9,170 nt of DNA, from positions 1-9,170 of the forward strand of contig JACIXO010000032.1 of NCBI GenBank assembly GCA_014360385.1, written 5' to 3'. The notes under the pieces were generated by a model. The model had not been told where the DNA came from. It was given only the letters and a program-made list of their open reading frames with translations, and searched no databases. Below, in pieces: positions 1 through 5,644 of the stretch. The stretch's first letter is position 1; the number at the start of each line of letters is the position of its first letter. This DNA is from Actinomycetota bacterium. Lineage in GTDB: Bacteria; Actinomycetota; Humimicrobiia; Humimicrobiales; Humimicrobiaceae. A program made the position numbers and the translations under genes.

Positions 1-71
1 ATATTTTTTAAGTTTTTCTCTATCTCCAACTTTATTTTTTAATGCGTTACTTGTGTTATCAGCTCTTGTTC
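1..71. other. Window edge downstream of iscU-like gene, no gene supported
   Basis: On the minus strand a frame stays open from inside the iscU 3' end to base 1 (it reads RADNTSNALKNKVGDREKLKKY), but it has no ATG, GTG or TTG start in the visible part and no family resemblance. It may be spacer or chance reading frame. Confidence 0.3.
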
Positions 72-470
72 TTAGCTTTCTTTTCTCCCTTCTCCCCTTG
101 ACTTTTTTGAAAGATAATTTTCTATGGCTTTGTGAAGTGCATCTGCCCCAAGGTTAGAGCAATGTAGCTTGTTTTTAGGAAGTCCTCCAAGTTCTTCAGC
201 CACGCTTTTGTTTGTGATCTTTAGGGCTTCTTCAATCGTCTTTCCTTTAGCCATTTCACTAACCATACTCGATACTGCAATTGCAGCTCCGCATCCGAAA
301 GTTTTAAATTTAATATCTTTAATTTTGTTATCTTCTACTTTTATATAAAAAGTCATCATATCACCGCATATTGGATTTCCTACTTCGCCTATCCCATCTG
401 CATCTTCTATTTCTCCCACATTTCGGGGATTCATAAAATGTTCCATTACCTTTTGGCTATAAGTTACCAT
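72..470 (-). CDS. iscU: IscU/NifU-N type iron-sulfur cluster assembly scaffold
   Basis: A 132-residue cytosolic scaffold of the IscU family, on which Fe-S clusters are built from cysteine-desulfurase sulfur and passed to apoproteins. The three cluster cysteines are visible: Cys35 in GNPICGD, Cys60 in FGCGAA and Cys104 in LHCSNLG. Asp37 and His103, which complete the usual ligand set, are also present. There is no C-terminal Nfu domain, so this is the short IscU/SufU-like form and not full NifU. The HscA-recognition motif of proteobacterial IscU (LPPVK) reads LPKNK here, which fits a lineage without a dedicated HscA/HscB chaperone pair (inference). The C-terminal tail is short, Lys/Arg/Glu-rich and non-conserved. 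The ATG at 468-470 is preceded by an AGAGG Shine-Dalgarno five bases upstream. No iscS or iscR partner is visible, and the downstream side runs off the window. The family call is secure; the exact symbol is less so. Confidence 0.93.
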   Translation of the reverse strand: MVTYSQKVMEHFMNPRNVGEIEDADGIGEVGNPICGDMMTFYIKVEDNKIKDIKFKTFGCGAAIAVSSMVSEMAKGKTIEEALKITNKSVAEELGGLPKNKLHCSNLGADALHKAIENYLSKKSRGEGRKES

Positions 471-496
471 CTTAACCTCTTTTTAGCTTCTAATTA

Positions 497-527
497 TTTA
501 TAATCTACTGTCGAAATTTCCTATCAA
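497..527 (-). promoter_or_regulatory. Weak candidate promoter for the iscU-like gene
   Basis: Read on the minus strand, TTGATA (522-527) is followed after 19 bases by TATAAA (497-502). It sits about 27 bases upstream of the iscU start codon. The spacer is longer than optimal and the region is AT-rich, so chance resemblance is quite possible. Confidence 0.3.
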
Positions 528-705
528 GTATGTTTCAGACAGAATCACTATAATCTAGCCAGCTACATTTAATTTGTTTGTTTTTCTTTTTCGACTTTAA
601 CTTAAACTTATCTTTATATTCTTTGTAAATAGTATTATTTTTAGCTCATTCTTTCAAGGTACTGTGACCAAGGCCCAGTTTAGCTTTTGCCTTTCTATTC
701 TATTG

Positions 706-810
706 ATTAGTTCTTGCTGAATAATTCACTATTTTCTAAAAATCAATAGTTTTTAAGCACGATTCTTTTAAACTTTCAATTTTTTAGCCAATTATTCAGC
801 AAGAACTAAT
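706..810. repeat. Perfect 21-bp inverted repeat enclosing 63 bp
   Basis: Bases 706-726 are exactly complementary in reverse to 790-810 (left arm begins attagttcttg), with a 63-bp AT-rich centre. A second 9-bp pairing (700-708 with 741-749, ctattgatt/aatcaatag) shares bases with the left arm, so two mutually exclusive folds are possible. A small inner stem, 728-733 with 745-750, is also possible. No transposase and no obvious flanking target duplication are visible. It could be a MITE-like element, an IS remnant or a long RNA hairpin. Confidence 0.85.
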
Positions 811-1018
811 TATTTTACTGGAGAATTTTGTGTATGCAGTGTAAAAATTTAACTATGTCGGTTAATGCTGCTTGTGATGATATTTTATATTTTGTACCAT
901 CTGCCTGAAATTCGGGGCTGCCACTTGCTTATTTTCTTGATAGGCGTCAAAAAAAATAAGATAATTGTCAGAAATTCCAAAGATTTCCTGAGAAGACCGA
1001 AAGAATTAAGAAAATGTC

Positions 1019-2185
1019 ATGAGGAAATATTTTGTTCTAATTGCATCAATTTTTATAATGCTCTGCCTTGGTGGAATATATGGGTTTAGTATATTTATCC
1101 CGTCTTTAAAAGCTGAGTATGGTCTGTCCACTGCACAAACACAGATTATATTTGGTTTTACAGTAGCAACTTTTGCTATTTCACTTGTTATTGCAGGAAG
1201 GCTTTTGCAGAGGTTAAGTCCCAGGATAGTAGGTTGTACAGGAGCTCTTCTTTTTGGCAGTGGTTATCTTCTTGCCTCATTCTCTGTTGGAAAACTTTCG
1301 CTTCTAGTTGCAGGGATTGGAGTTTTATCAGGAGCGGGAATTGGTTTTGGATATGCCTGTTCTTTAACTATTCCTGTAAAATGGTTTCCCAGGTTCAAGG
1401 GTCTTATTACAGGTTTATCTGTGGCAGGTTTCGGGGGAGGTGCTATAGTCCTCTCCTGGCTTGTTAGAAGTTTGCTTGAAAAGGGGCTAGAGGTTCTCTT
1501 CGTATTTAGAGTCATTGCCATCAGTTATGGAATTGTAGTTTTTTTCTCAGCTCTTATAATGTCGCTACCTTCTAAAGTGAATGTGGATGACCGTAATTCA
1601 TATTTTCCCGTAATAGCTTTGATTAAGGAAAGGACGCTATGGTTTTTGTTTATTGTCATGTTTACTGGCACTTTTTCCGGTATTTTGGTAATAGGAAATC
1701 TCAAGCCTATAGGTTTGTCTTATGGTGCTAGTGAGTTTTATGCCACACTTTCTATAAGTCTTTTGGCCGTTGGAAATTCCTTAGGAAGAGTTATTTGGGG
1801 TAAGATTGCAGATAAGGTAGGAGGGAGTCGCTCTATACCTTCTGCTTTACTGTTTTTGTCAGTTTCGCTCATACTATTATCATTTTTTGCAGGCAAAAAT
1901 GTGTTTTTTTCCATTATCACCTTCCTTGTAGGAATTGGATTTGGAGCAAATTTTGTACTTTATGCAACTGAGATATCGAATATTTACGGTGTAGATAATC
2001 TGGGCGGACTTTATCCTTTTGTACATCTTTCTTATGGGATAGCAGGAGTTATTGGGCCAACTGTAGCTGGTTGGCTATTTGATCTTACGAATTCTTACAA
2101 AATCTCAATATTGAGTGCAGCAATTGTTTCAGCTTGTGGAGCAGCTATCTACATGATGCTGAGAAGAAAAGTAATTAGAGTATAA
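1019..2185 (+). CDS. MFS transporter, oxalate/formate antiporter (OFA)-like
   Basis: A 388-residue inner-membrane transporter of the major facilitator superfamily with hydrophobic segments consistent with 12 helices. OFA-type features are the N-terminal GGIYGFSIFIPSL (residues 18-30), a degenerate motif A GRLLQRLSPR after helix 2 (60-69), and GIGFGYACSLTIPVKWFP (107-124) followed by KGLITGLSVAGFG. A second motif-A-like loop, GNSLGRVIWGKIADKVGG (252-269), opens the C-terminal half. Family members move small organic acids such as oxalate, formate or lactate, but substrate cannot be read from sequence. An in-frame stop at 1007-1009 makes ATG 1019 the first possible start. The Shine-Dalgarno is poor, only an A/G-rich stretch. 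cobT follows after 54 bp on the same strand, so co-transcription is likely; a role in moving a cobamide precursor is conjecture only. Confidence 0.88.
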   Translation: MRKYFVLIASIFIMLCLGGIYGFSIFIPSLKAEYGLSTAQTQIIFGFTVATFAISLVIAGRLLQRLSPRIVGCTGALLFGSGYLLASFSVGKLSLLVAGIGVLSGAGIGFGYACSLTIPVKWFPRFKGLITGLSVAGFGGGAIVLSWLVRSLLEKGLEVLFVFRVIAISYGIVVFFSALIMSLPSKVNVDDRNSYFPVIALIKERTLWFLFIVMFTGTFSGILVIGNLKPIGLSYGASEFYATLSISLLAVGNSLGRVIWGKIADKVGGSRSIPSALLFLSVSLILLSFFAGKNVFFSIITFLVGIGFGANFVLYATEISNIYGVDNLGGLYPFVHLSYGIAGVIGPTVAGWLFDLTNSYKISILSAAIVSACGAAIYMMLRRKVIRV

Positions 2186-2214
2186 ATGTAAGAAGAGAGA
2201 AATGTAAGAAGAGA
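2184..2214 (+). repeat. Two-copy 16-bp tandem duplication between MFS gene and cobT
   Basis: The 15-bp unit aaatgtaagaagaga occurs at 2184-2198 and 2200-2214 with one base between. It starts inside the MFS stop codon. It places two purine-rich, Shine-Dalgarno-like patches in the spacer ahead of the true cobT ribosome site, and probably arose by slippage. Confidence 0.9.
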
Positions 2215-2239
2215 TTTTTCTAAGTCAGGGGGTGAAATT

Positions 2240-3328
2240 TTGGAAATTAGAAGCATTGTAGAAAAAATTAAAGGCCTTGATTCTGGTTTGATGGAAAAAG
2301 CTCAAGTAAGACTTGATAATCTTACCAAACCCAAGGGCAGTCTTGGACGACTGGAGGAGCTAGCGAAGCAAATCGTGGGCATAAAAGGAAATTCTTCTCC
2401 TAAAATAGAGAAGAAATTCATTATCACAATGGCTGGTGACCATGGTGTAACGGATGAGAAAATAAGTGCTTATCCCAGGGAAGTTACTTACCAGATGGTT
2501 TATAATTTTCTTCGTGGTGGTGCGGCTATTAATGTTTTAGCAAGACATGTGGGTGCCAGGGTAATTGTAGTTGACGTGGGAGTAGCTTATGATATTGAAG
2601 ATGCTATTGGTGGGTCTAATTATAGTTACTTCATTTCAAAAAAAATTGACTACGGAACAAAAAACATGGCGAAAGGCCCAGCAATGACTTATGAGCAGGC
2701 AACTAGCTCAATAGAGGCTGGGATTTCAATTGTAGAGGAGCTTGTATCGGAGGGCTGTGATATTATAGGTACAGGAGATATGGGAATAGGAAACACTACT
2801 GCGTCCAGTGCCATTATCTCAGTTATTTGTAATGTTGATCCTTCTATCGTTACTGGGTACGGCACAGGGTTAGATGAGAAAGGACTGGCTCGTAAGGTAG
2901 AGGTTATAAAAAGAGCAATTTCGGTAAATAAACCCGACAGAAATGATGCTATTGATGTACTGGCCAAGGTGGGTGGATATGAAATCGGCGGGATAGCAGG
3001 GGTCATCCTGGGTGCTGCAGCTAACAGAATCCCTGTAGTGATTGATGGATTTATTTCTGGAGCTGCGGCTCTGATAGCGTATTCTATTGCTCCTCATTCG
3101 AAGAATTTTATGATTGCTTCACACTGTTCTGTTGAAAGAGGGCATAAGGTGGTTCTGAATTGGTTGGGTCTTAAACCGCTCTTGGACTTTGACATGCGTT
3201 TAGGCGAAGGGACAGGTGCTACACTTGGAATTAGTATTGTCGAAGCTTCAGTTAAGATTTTAAACGAGATGGCCACTTTTGGAGAAGCCGGCGTCTCAGA
3301 GAAAGAAACACCAAACCTGATCCAATAG
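2240..3328 (+). CDS. cobT: Nicotinate-nucleotide--dimethylbenzimidazole phosphoribosyltransferase
   Basis: CobT transfers phosphoribose from nicotinate mononucleotide to a base such as 5,6-dimethylbenzimidazole. This makes the alpha-ribotide used as the lower ligand in cobamide nucleotide-loop assembly in the cytosol. The protein is 362 residues, the usual family length. Family blocks seen are KPKGSLGRLE (30-39), MAGDHGV (64-70), GTGDMGIGNTTASSA (177-191) and RLGEGTGA (320-327). Glu323 in GEGTGA matches the catalytic glutamate known as Glu317 in Salmonella CobT. Asp180 stands where many proteobacterial enzymes have glutamate (GEMGIGNTT). Translation starts at TTG 2240-2242, supported by a strong AGGGGGTGA site at 2227-2235; no ATG fits the conserved N-terminus. 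It lies 54 bp after the MFS gene, probably in one operon. No other cob gene is in the window, so de novo synthesis versus salvage cannot be decided. Confidence 0.97.
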   Translation: MEIRSIVEKIKGLDSGLMEKAQVRLDNLTKPKGSLGRLEELAKQIVGIKGNSSPKIEKKFIITMAGDHGVTDEKISAYPREVTYQMVYNFLRGGAAINVLARHVGARVIVVDVGVAYDIEDAIGGSNYSYFISKKIDYGTKNMAKGPAMTYEQATSSIEAGISIVEELVSEGCDIIGTGDMGIGNTTASSAIISVICNVDPSIVTGYGTGLDEKGLARKVEVIKRAISVNKPDRNDAIDVLAKVGGYEIGGIAGVILGAAANRIPVVIDGFISGAAALIAYSIAPHSKNFMIASHCSVERGHKVVLNWLGLKPLLDFDMRLGEGTGATLGISIVEASVKILNEMATFGEAGVSEKETPNLIQ

Positions 3329-3332
3329 TTTG

Positions 3333-3349
3333 TTTTCCATCGTGGAAAA
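3333..3349 (+). terminator. Weak hairpin just after cobT
   Basis: ttttcca (3333-3339) and tggaaaa (3343-3349) form a 7-bp stem with a 3-base loop, five bases after the cobT stop. No T-run follows on the plus strand, so it is at best a weak or factor-dependent terminator, or an mRNA 3'-end stabiliser. Confidence 0.3.
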
Positions 3350-3377
3350 AGAAATGCTACCTATTTGTATTTAGATT

Positions 3378-3395
3378 GTTGACAGTAAAGTCAAC
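3378..3395. promoter_or_regulatory. Putative operator palindrome overlapping the -35 box
   Basis: GTTGAC (3378-3383), six bases, then GTCAAC (3390-3395) form a perfect 6+6 interrupted palindrome that covers the -35 element. A dimeric repressor bound here would block RNA polymerase. The adjacent ribbon-helix-helix-like protein is the obvious candidate (inference from position). Confidence 0.5.
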
Positions 3396-3407
3396 TAATT
3401 ATAGAAT
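3379..3407 (+). promoter_or_regulatory. Near-consensus sigma-70 type promoter for the small regulator gene
   Basis: TTGACA (3379-3384, perfect -35) is followed after 17 bases by TAGAAT (3402-3407, five of six -10 matches). Transcription should begin near 3413-3415, only two to four bases before the ATG at 3417. No Shine-Dalgarno is present upstream of that ATG, so the transcript is probably leaderless or nearly so. Confidence 0.7.
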
Positions 3408-3416
3408 ACTAATCCC

Positions 3417-3731
3417 ATGACTAAAAAAATGTATAGTTTTAGACTCGATGAAAAATTAATACATCTTGCCAGAGACACTGCAGATAAGCTTGATATTTCA
3501 CTTTCTTCTTTCATTACCATGTCGATAAAAGATAAACTTGCGTCTTTGGGGCTTGCTAAGGATTTGTGGAATTACAGGCTGGTTAGTAACCGCGACCCAT
3601 ATGAAGCTGAAGCTGATAGTAGGATGAAAATTGTAGAGGAGATTGGAAGGTTAAGGGCTGATTTGAATAAGTTTTTTGAAAGCTTTGCCAGAGACCTTAA
3701 GAAAAAAGAAAAAAATAGTAAGTGTGAGTGA
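3417..3731 (+). CDS. Small ribbon-helix-helix-like putative DNA-binding protein
   Basis: A 104-residue protein I do not recognise as a named family. Residues 3-10 (KKMYSFRL) look like the DNA-contacting beta strand of a ribbon-helix-helix fold. Residues 11-24 would be helix A and SLSSFITMSIKDKL (28-41) helix B, with the usual Ser-rich turn between them. Residues 62-98 are strongly charged and helical (SRMKIVEEIGRLRADLNKFF) and could form a coiled coil for dimer or partner contact. It ends in a Lys-rich tail. RHH proteins are commonly autoregulatory repressors or antitoxins. No toxin-like gene follows within 370 bp, so a stand-alone regulator is more likely than an antitoxin. Its promoter overlaps a palindrome consistent with autoregulation. 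ATG 3417 lacks a Shine-Dalgarno. ATG 3429 (Met5) is an alternative, but it also lacks one and would shorten the strand. Confidence 0.72.
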   Translation: MTKKMYSFRLDEKLIHLARDTADKLDISLSSFITMSIKDKLASLGLAKDLWNYRLVSNRDPYEAEADSRMKIVEEIGRLRADLNKFFESFARDLKKKEKNSKCE

Positions 3732-3742
3732 AAACCAGTAAT

Positions 3743-3765
3743 GTACTTTTAAAACAAAAAGGTAC
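3743..3765 (+). terminator. Candidate hairpin terminator after the small regulator gene
   Basis: gtactttt (3743-3750) pairs with aaaggtac (3758-3765) in an 8-bp stem with one G-T pair and a 7-base loop, starting 12 bases after the stop codon. It is followed by a broken T-rich stretch (TTTGCTTTG). Placement suits a terminator, but the stem is AT-rich and weak. Confidence 0.35.
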
Positions 3766-4041
3766 TTTGCTTTGAATAAAAAGCCAATTCATTTACTTAT
3801 TCTCTTTTCCCTGAAGCATCTTTCTCTTCCTTTGCCTCCTTGTCTATTTTTATTTATACTTATTTTCTAATAGCATTTGTAATATACCATTTGTTTAATA
3901 CCACTTATGTTTCTAGGAGTGGTTCTGGTTGAAGATACATGATATTTTTATAATTGAAGAATGAAGAATTGAGTCTTTCAGTAACTCTTTACTTATACCT
4001 GGCTACTTAGCAAGTTTCACTTGTTATATTAAAAAGCGTAA

Positions 4042-4067
4042 AACATATTAGTAACATATTAGTAACA
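4042..4067 (+). repeat. 11-bp tandem repeat, about 2.4 copies, upstream of the kinase gene
   Basis: The unit aacatattagt is repeated at 4042-4052 and 4053-4063, with a partial third copy (aaca) at 4064-4067. It lies in the presumed promoter or leader zone of the kinase gene, 35 bases before the ATG, so copy-number slippage could alter expression. Confidence 0.9.
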
Positions 4068-4101
4068 CTCATAGAAAAGATAGGAAAGGAGAGAGCTTAA
4101 G

Positions 4102-5346
4102 ATGATTATAGGGATAGGAAATGTAGGTAGTACCTCTCTTAAAAGCAAGATAATTGATATCAATGACAAAAAAGATATGAAAGTTCTAGGAGAAGCTAAC
4201 TTGGATAAAATTAAATCTAAAGGAGAGTCTAATTTTACTCACAGGGTTGGCGAAGGAGAAATTACCAGGGAAGTTGTGGATGTTATGGGTTTTGAGGAAG
4301 GAATTAAGTTAATTTTAAAGTGGTATGTCGAAAGCGGAGTTATAAGTAGCCCCAAAGATATAGAAGCGATGGGATTTAAGTGTGTTCTTGGAGAAAAAAA
4401 TGGAGCCAATATACTAACCGATGAGATTTTAGAAGAGATGAGAAGATATGTTTTTGTTGCCCCTGTTCACAATCTTCCATATATTGAGACTATTGGAGAA
4501 TTCAGGAAGGTTTTGGGAGACATACCAATGGTGGGAGTATTTGAACCTTCCTTTCATTATTCTATACCTGAGTTTAGAAAGATATCAGGTTTTCCATGGG
4601 AGTGGTATGAGAAGCTCGGAATAAGAAAGCACGGCTTTCACGGTTCTTCCCACAGGTATCTTTCTGCAATGGCTTTTAAGCTTGAAGGAACGGAGAATAT
4701 AAGGCTATTAACCATACATCTCGGTGGAAGTAGCTCTATCTGTGCTATAAAAGATGGGAAATCTATTGATAATAGTTTTGGTTTTTCTACTAACTCTGGC
4801 CTTTTACAGGGCACAAGAGTAGGAGATATTGATGGGACAGCGCTTTTGTTTGCTATGAGGGAGCTAGGACTTTCTGTAGAGGAGGCCGAAAAGGAAATAT
4901 CGGAGAACGCTGGCCTTAAGGGTACTGCAGGGATTGGGACAGATGACTTGAGAGAGATATTGAAAGCAGCTGGAGAAGGCAACAGAAGAGCACAACTTGC
5001 AATTGACCTATTTGTGGATGGGATTAGAAAATATATAGGCGCATTCTCTACTGTGCTGGGTGGACTTGACTGCATAGTTTTTGGCGGGGGAATTGGTGAA
5101 AAGAGTCCTTTAATAAGGGAAAGGTGCCTTGAAAATATGGAATACATGGGCATAAAGTTAGATCCTGTCAAAAATCGAGAACTTAATGGAAAACAAGGTT
5201 TGATATCGGCTGATAGCTCTTTGGAATCAAGAGTTAGAATATACATAATTCCAACAAATGAAGAGATAGTTGTAGCTTATTTTACCAAGAGAGTTGTAGA
5301 AGAGGGTAGGGATTTAACTCCTGAAGAAATGGTATTTAGACTTTAA
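4102..5346 (+). CDS. Divergent acetate kinase (AckA) family protein
   Basis: A 414-residue ASKHA-fold kinase homologous to acetate/propionate kinase, which interconverts a carboxylate plus ATP with an acyl phosphate plus ADP. Collinear landmarks against Methanosarcina AckA are Asn7 (GNVGSTSLK), His123 (APVHN), KHGFHGSSHRY with His180 (177-187), GTRVGD with Arg239 (AckA Arg241), FGGGIGE (327-333) and PTNEE (384-388). Several key positions differ. The GHRVVHGGE segment reads GFKCVLGEK, replacing Arg91 by Lys93. Asp148 becomes Glu148 in VFEPSFH. HLGNG becomes HLGGS. The pocket residues Leu122 and Pro232 become Val122 and Thr230. The full length and intact scaffold argue against decay. A changed acyl substrate, phosphoryl donor or role is an inference. 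ATG 4102 has a strong AAAGGAGAG site at 4085-4093. No phosphotransacetylase neighbour is present, and the gene appears monocistronic. Confidence 0.88.
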   Translation: MIIGIGNVGSTSLKSKIIDINDKKDMKVLGEANLDKIKSKGESNFTHRVGEGEITREVVDVMGFEEGIKLILKWYVESGVISSPKDIEAMGFKCVLGEKNGANILTDEILEEMRRYVFVAPVHNLPYIETIGEFRKVLGDIPMVGVFEPSFHYSIPEFRKISGFPWEWYEKLGIRKHGFHGSSHRYLSAMAFKLEGTENIRLLTIHLGGSSSICAIKDGKSIDNSFGFSTNSGLLQGTRVGDIDGTALLFAMRELGLSVEEAEKEISENAGLKGTAGIGTDDLREILKAAGEGNRRAQLAIDLFVDGIRKYIGAFSTVLGGLDCIVFGGGIGEKSPLIRERCLENMEYMGIKLDPVKNRELNGKQGLISADSSLESRVRIYIIPTNEEIVVAYFTKRVVEEGRDLTPEEMVFRL

Positions 5347-5644
5347 GTATTTTTTAAACTGGGGAAATTTTGGACTGTAGAAATCCTTTAATTGAATTAC
5401 TTAGTTTAGTTATCTTAATTTTATAGATCTTTTAGTTAGGAAATATTTAAATTAGAAATTACTATTTAGATATACAGGTAGTAGCTTTAATACTTCTGTG
5501 GTTTGTTGGTTTGCTGTTATATTTGGTTTGGTATAGAAACTTTTTCTTTTGGAAGTTTTGTTACCTATAGCCAGGTAAGCTGGGGCTTAGCACAAGAAAT
5601 ATAATTCTCAAGAAGTATTATAAGTAAAAATCCGCCGATATCTC
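5347..5644. other. 298-bp region between convergent kinase and gltX genes
   Basis: Two genes converge here, so 3' ends of both transcripts should lie within it. No classic GC-rich stem with a T-run is present on either strand. A short stem taagc/gctta lies near 5574-5588. A 10-bp inverted repeat (5488-5497 with 5611-5620) spans much of the region but could be chance. No gene is seen. Confidence 0.5.

Larger units (their letters stand above)
471..1018. other. 548-bp intergenic region between divergent iscU-like and MFS genes
   Basis: The stretch separates divergent genes, so it should hold promoters in both directions. I find no convincing protein gene: the longest open stretches lack family resemblance and a ribosome site. 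It contains a perfect long inverted repeat (706-810), described separately. It also has a 9-bp direct repeat tataatcta at 499-507 and 549-557, and an imperfect stem cttatttt/aaaataag (928-935 with 953-960) shortly before the MFS gene. That last stem, with neighbouring GC-rich bases at 912-925, gives the 3' part an RNA-leader look, but no known riboswitch class could be matched. Confidence 0.6.
3732..4101. other. 370-bp intergenic region before the acetate-kinase-like gene
   Basis: No coding sequence is supported. The region contains the weak hairpin at 3743-3765 and a pyrimidine-rich plus-strand stretch at about 3800-3860. It also has a two-copy 7-bp gaagaat repeat at about 3956-3969 and an 11-bp tandem repeat at 4042-4067 just ahead of the next ribosome site. 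No convincing promoter for the kinase gene stands out; several AT-rich -10-like hexamers exist without good -35 partners. Confidence 0.6.

Noticed and set aside
985..1000. CTGAGA followed by ACC, reminiscent of a TPP riboswitch
   Set aside because: The paired GGGG partner and the conserved 3' elements are not at usable spacing, and the genes downstream are not thiamine-related.
865..1089. Open frame of 74 codons on the plus strand upstream of the MFS gene
   Set aside because: It overlaps the well-supported MFS start in another frame, has no ribosome site and no family resemblance.
3417..3731. Antitoxin of a type II toxin-antitoxin pair
   Set aside because: No toxin-sized frame with a ribosome site lies directly before or after it; the next gene is a kinase 370 bp away.
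3770..3860. Minus-strand stretch with an AAGGAGG-like sequence followed by a short charged peptide frame
   Set aside because: The frame is interrupted by stops upstream, and the ATG downstream of AAGGAGG opens only a few codons; it is better explained by a purine-rich strand of an intergenic polypyrimidine tract.
4638..5246. Long (202-codon) minus-strand open frame inside the kinase gene
   Set aside because: It is an antisense shadow of a clearly homologous kinase; its Ser/Pro/Leu-rich sequence is what reverse translation of the kinase produces.
5488..5620. 10-bp inverted repeat between the convergent genes
   Set aside because: Arms are short, AT-rich and 113 bp apart, within chance expectation for this composition.
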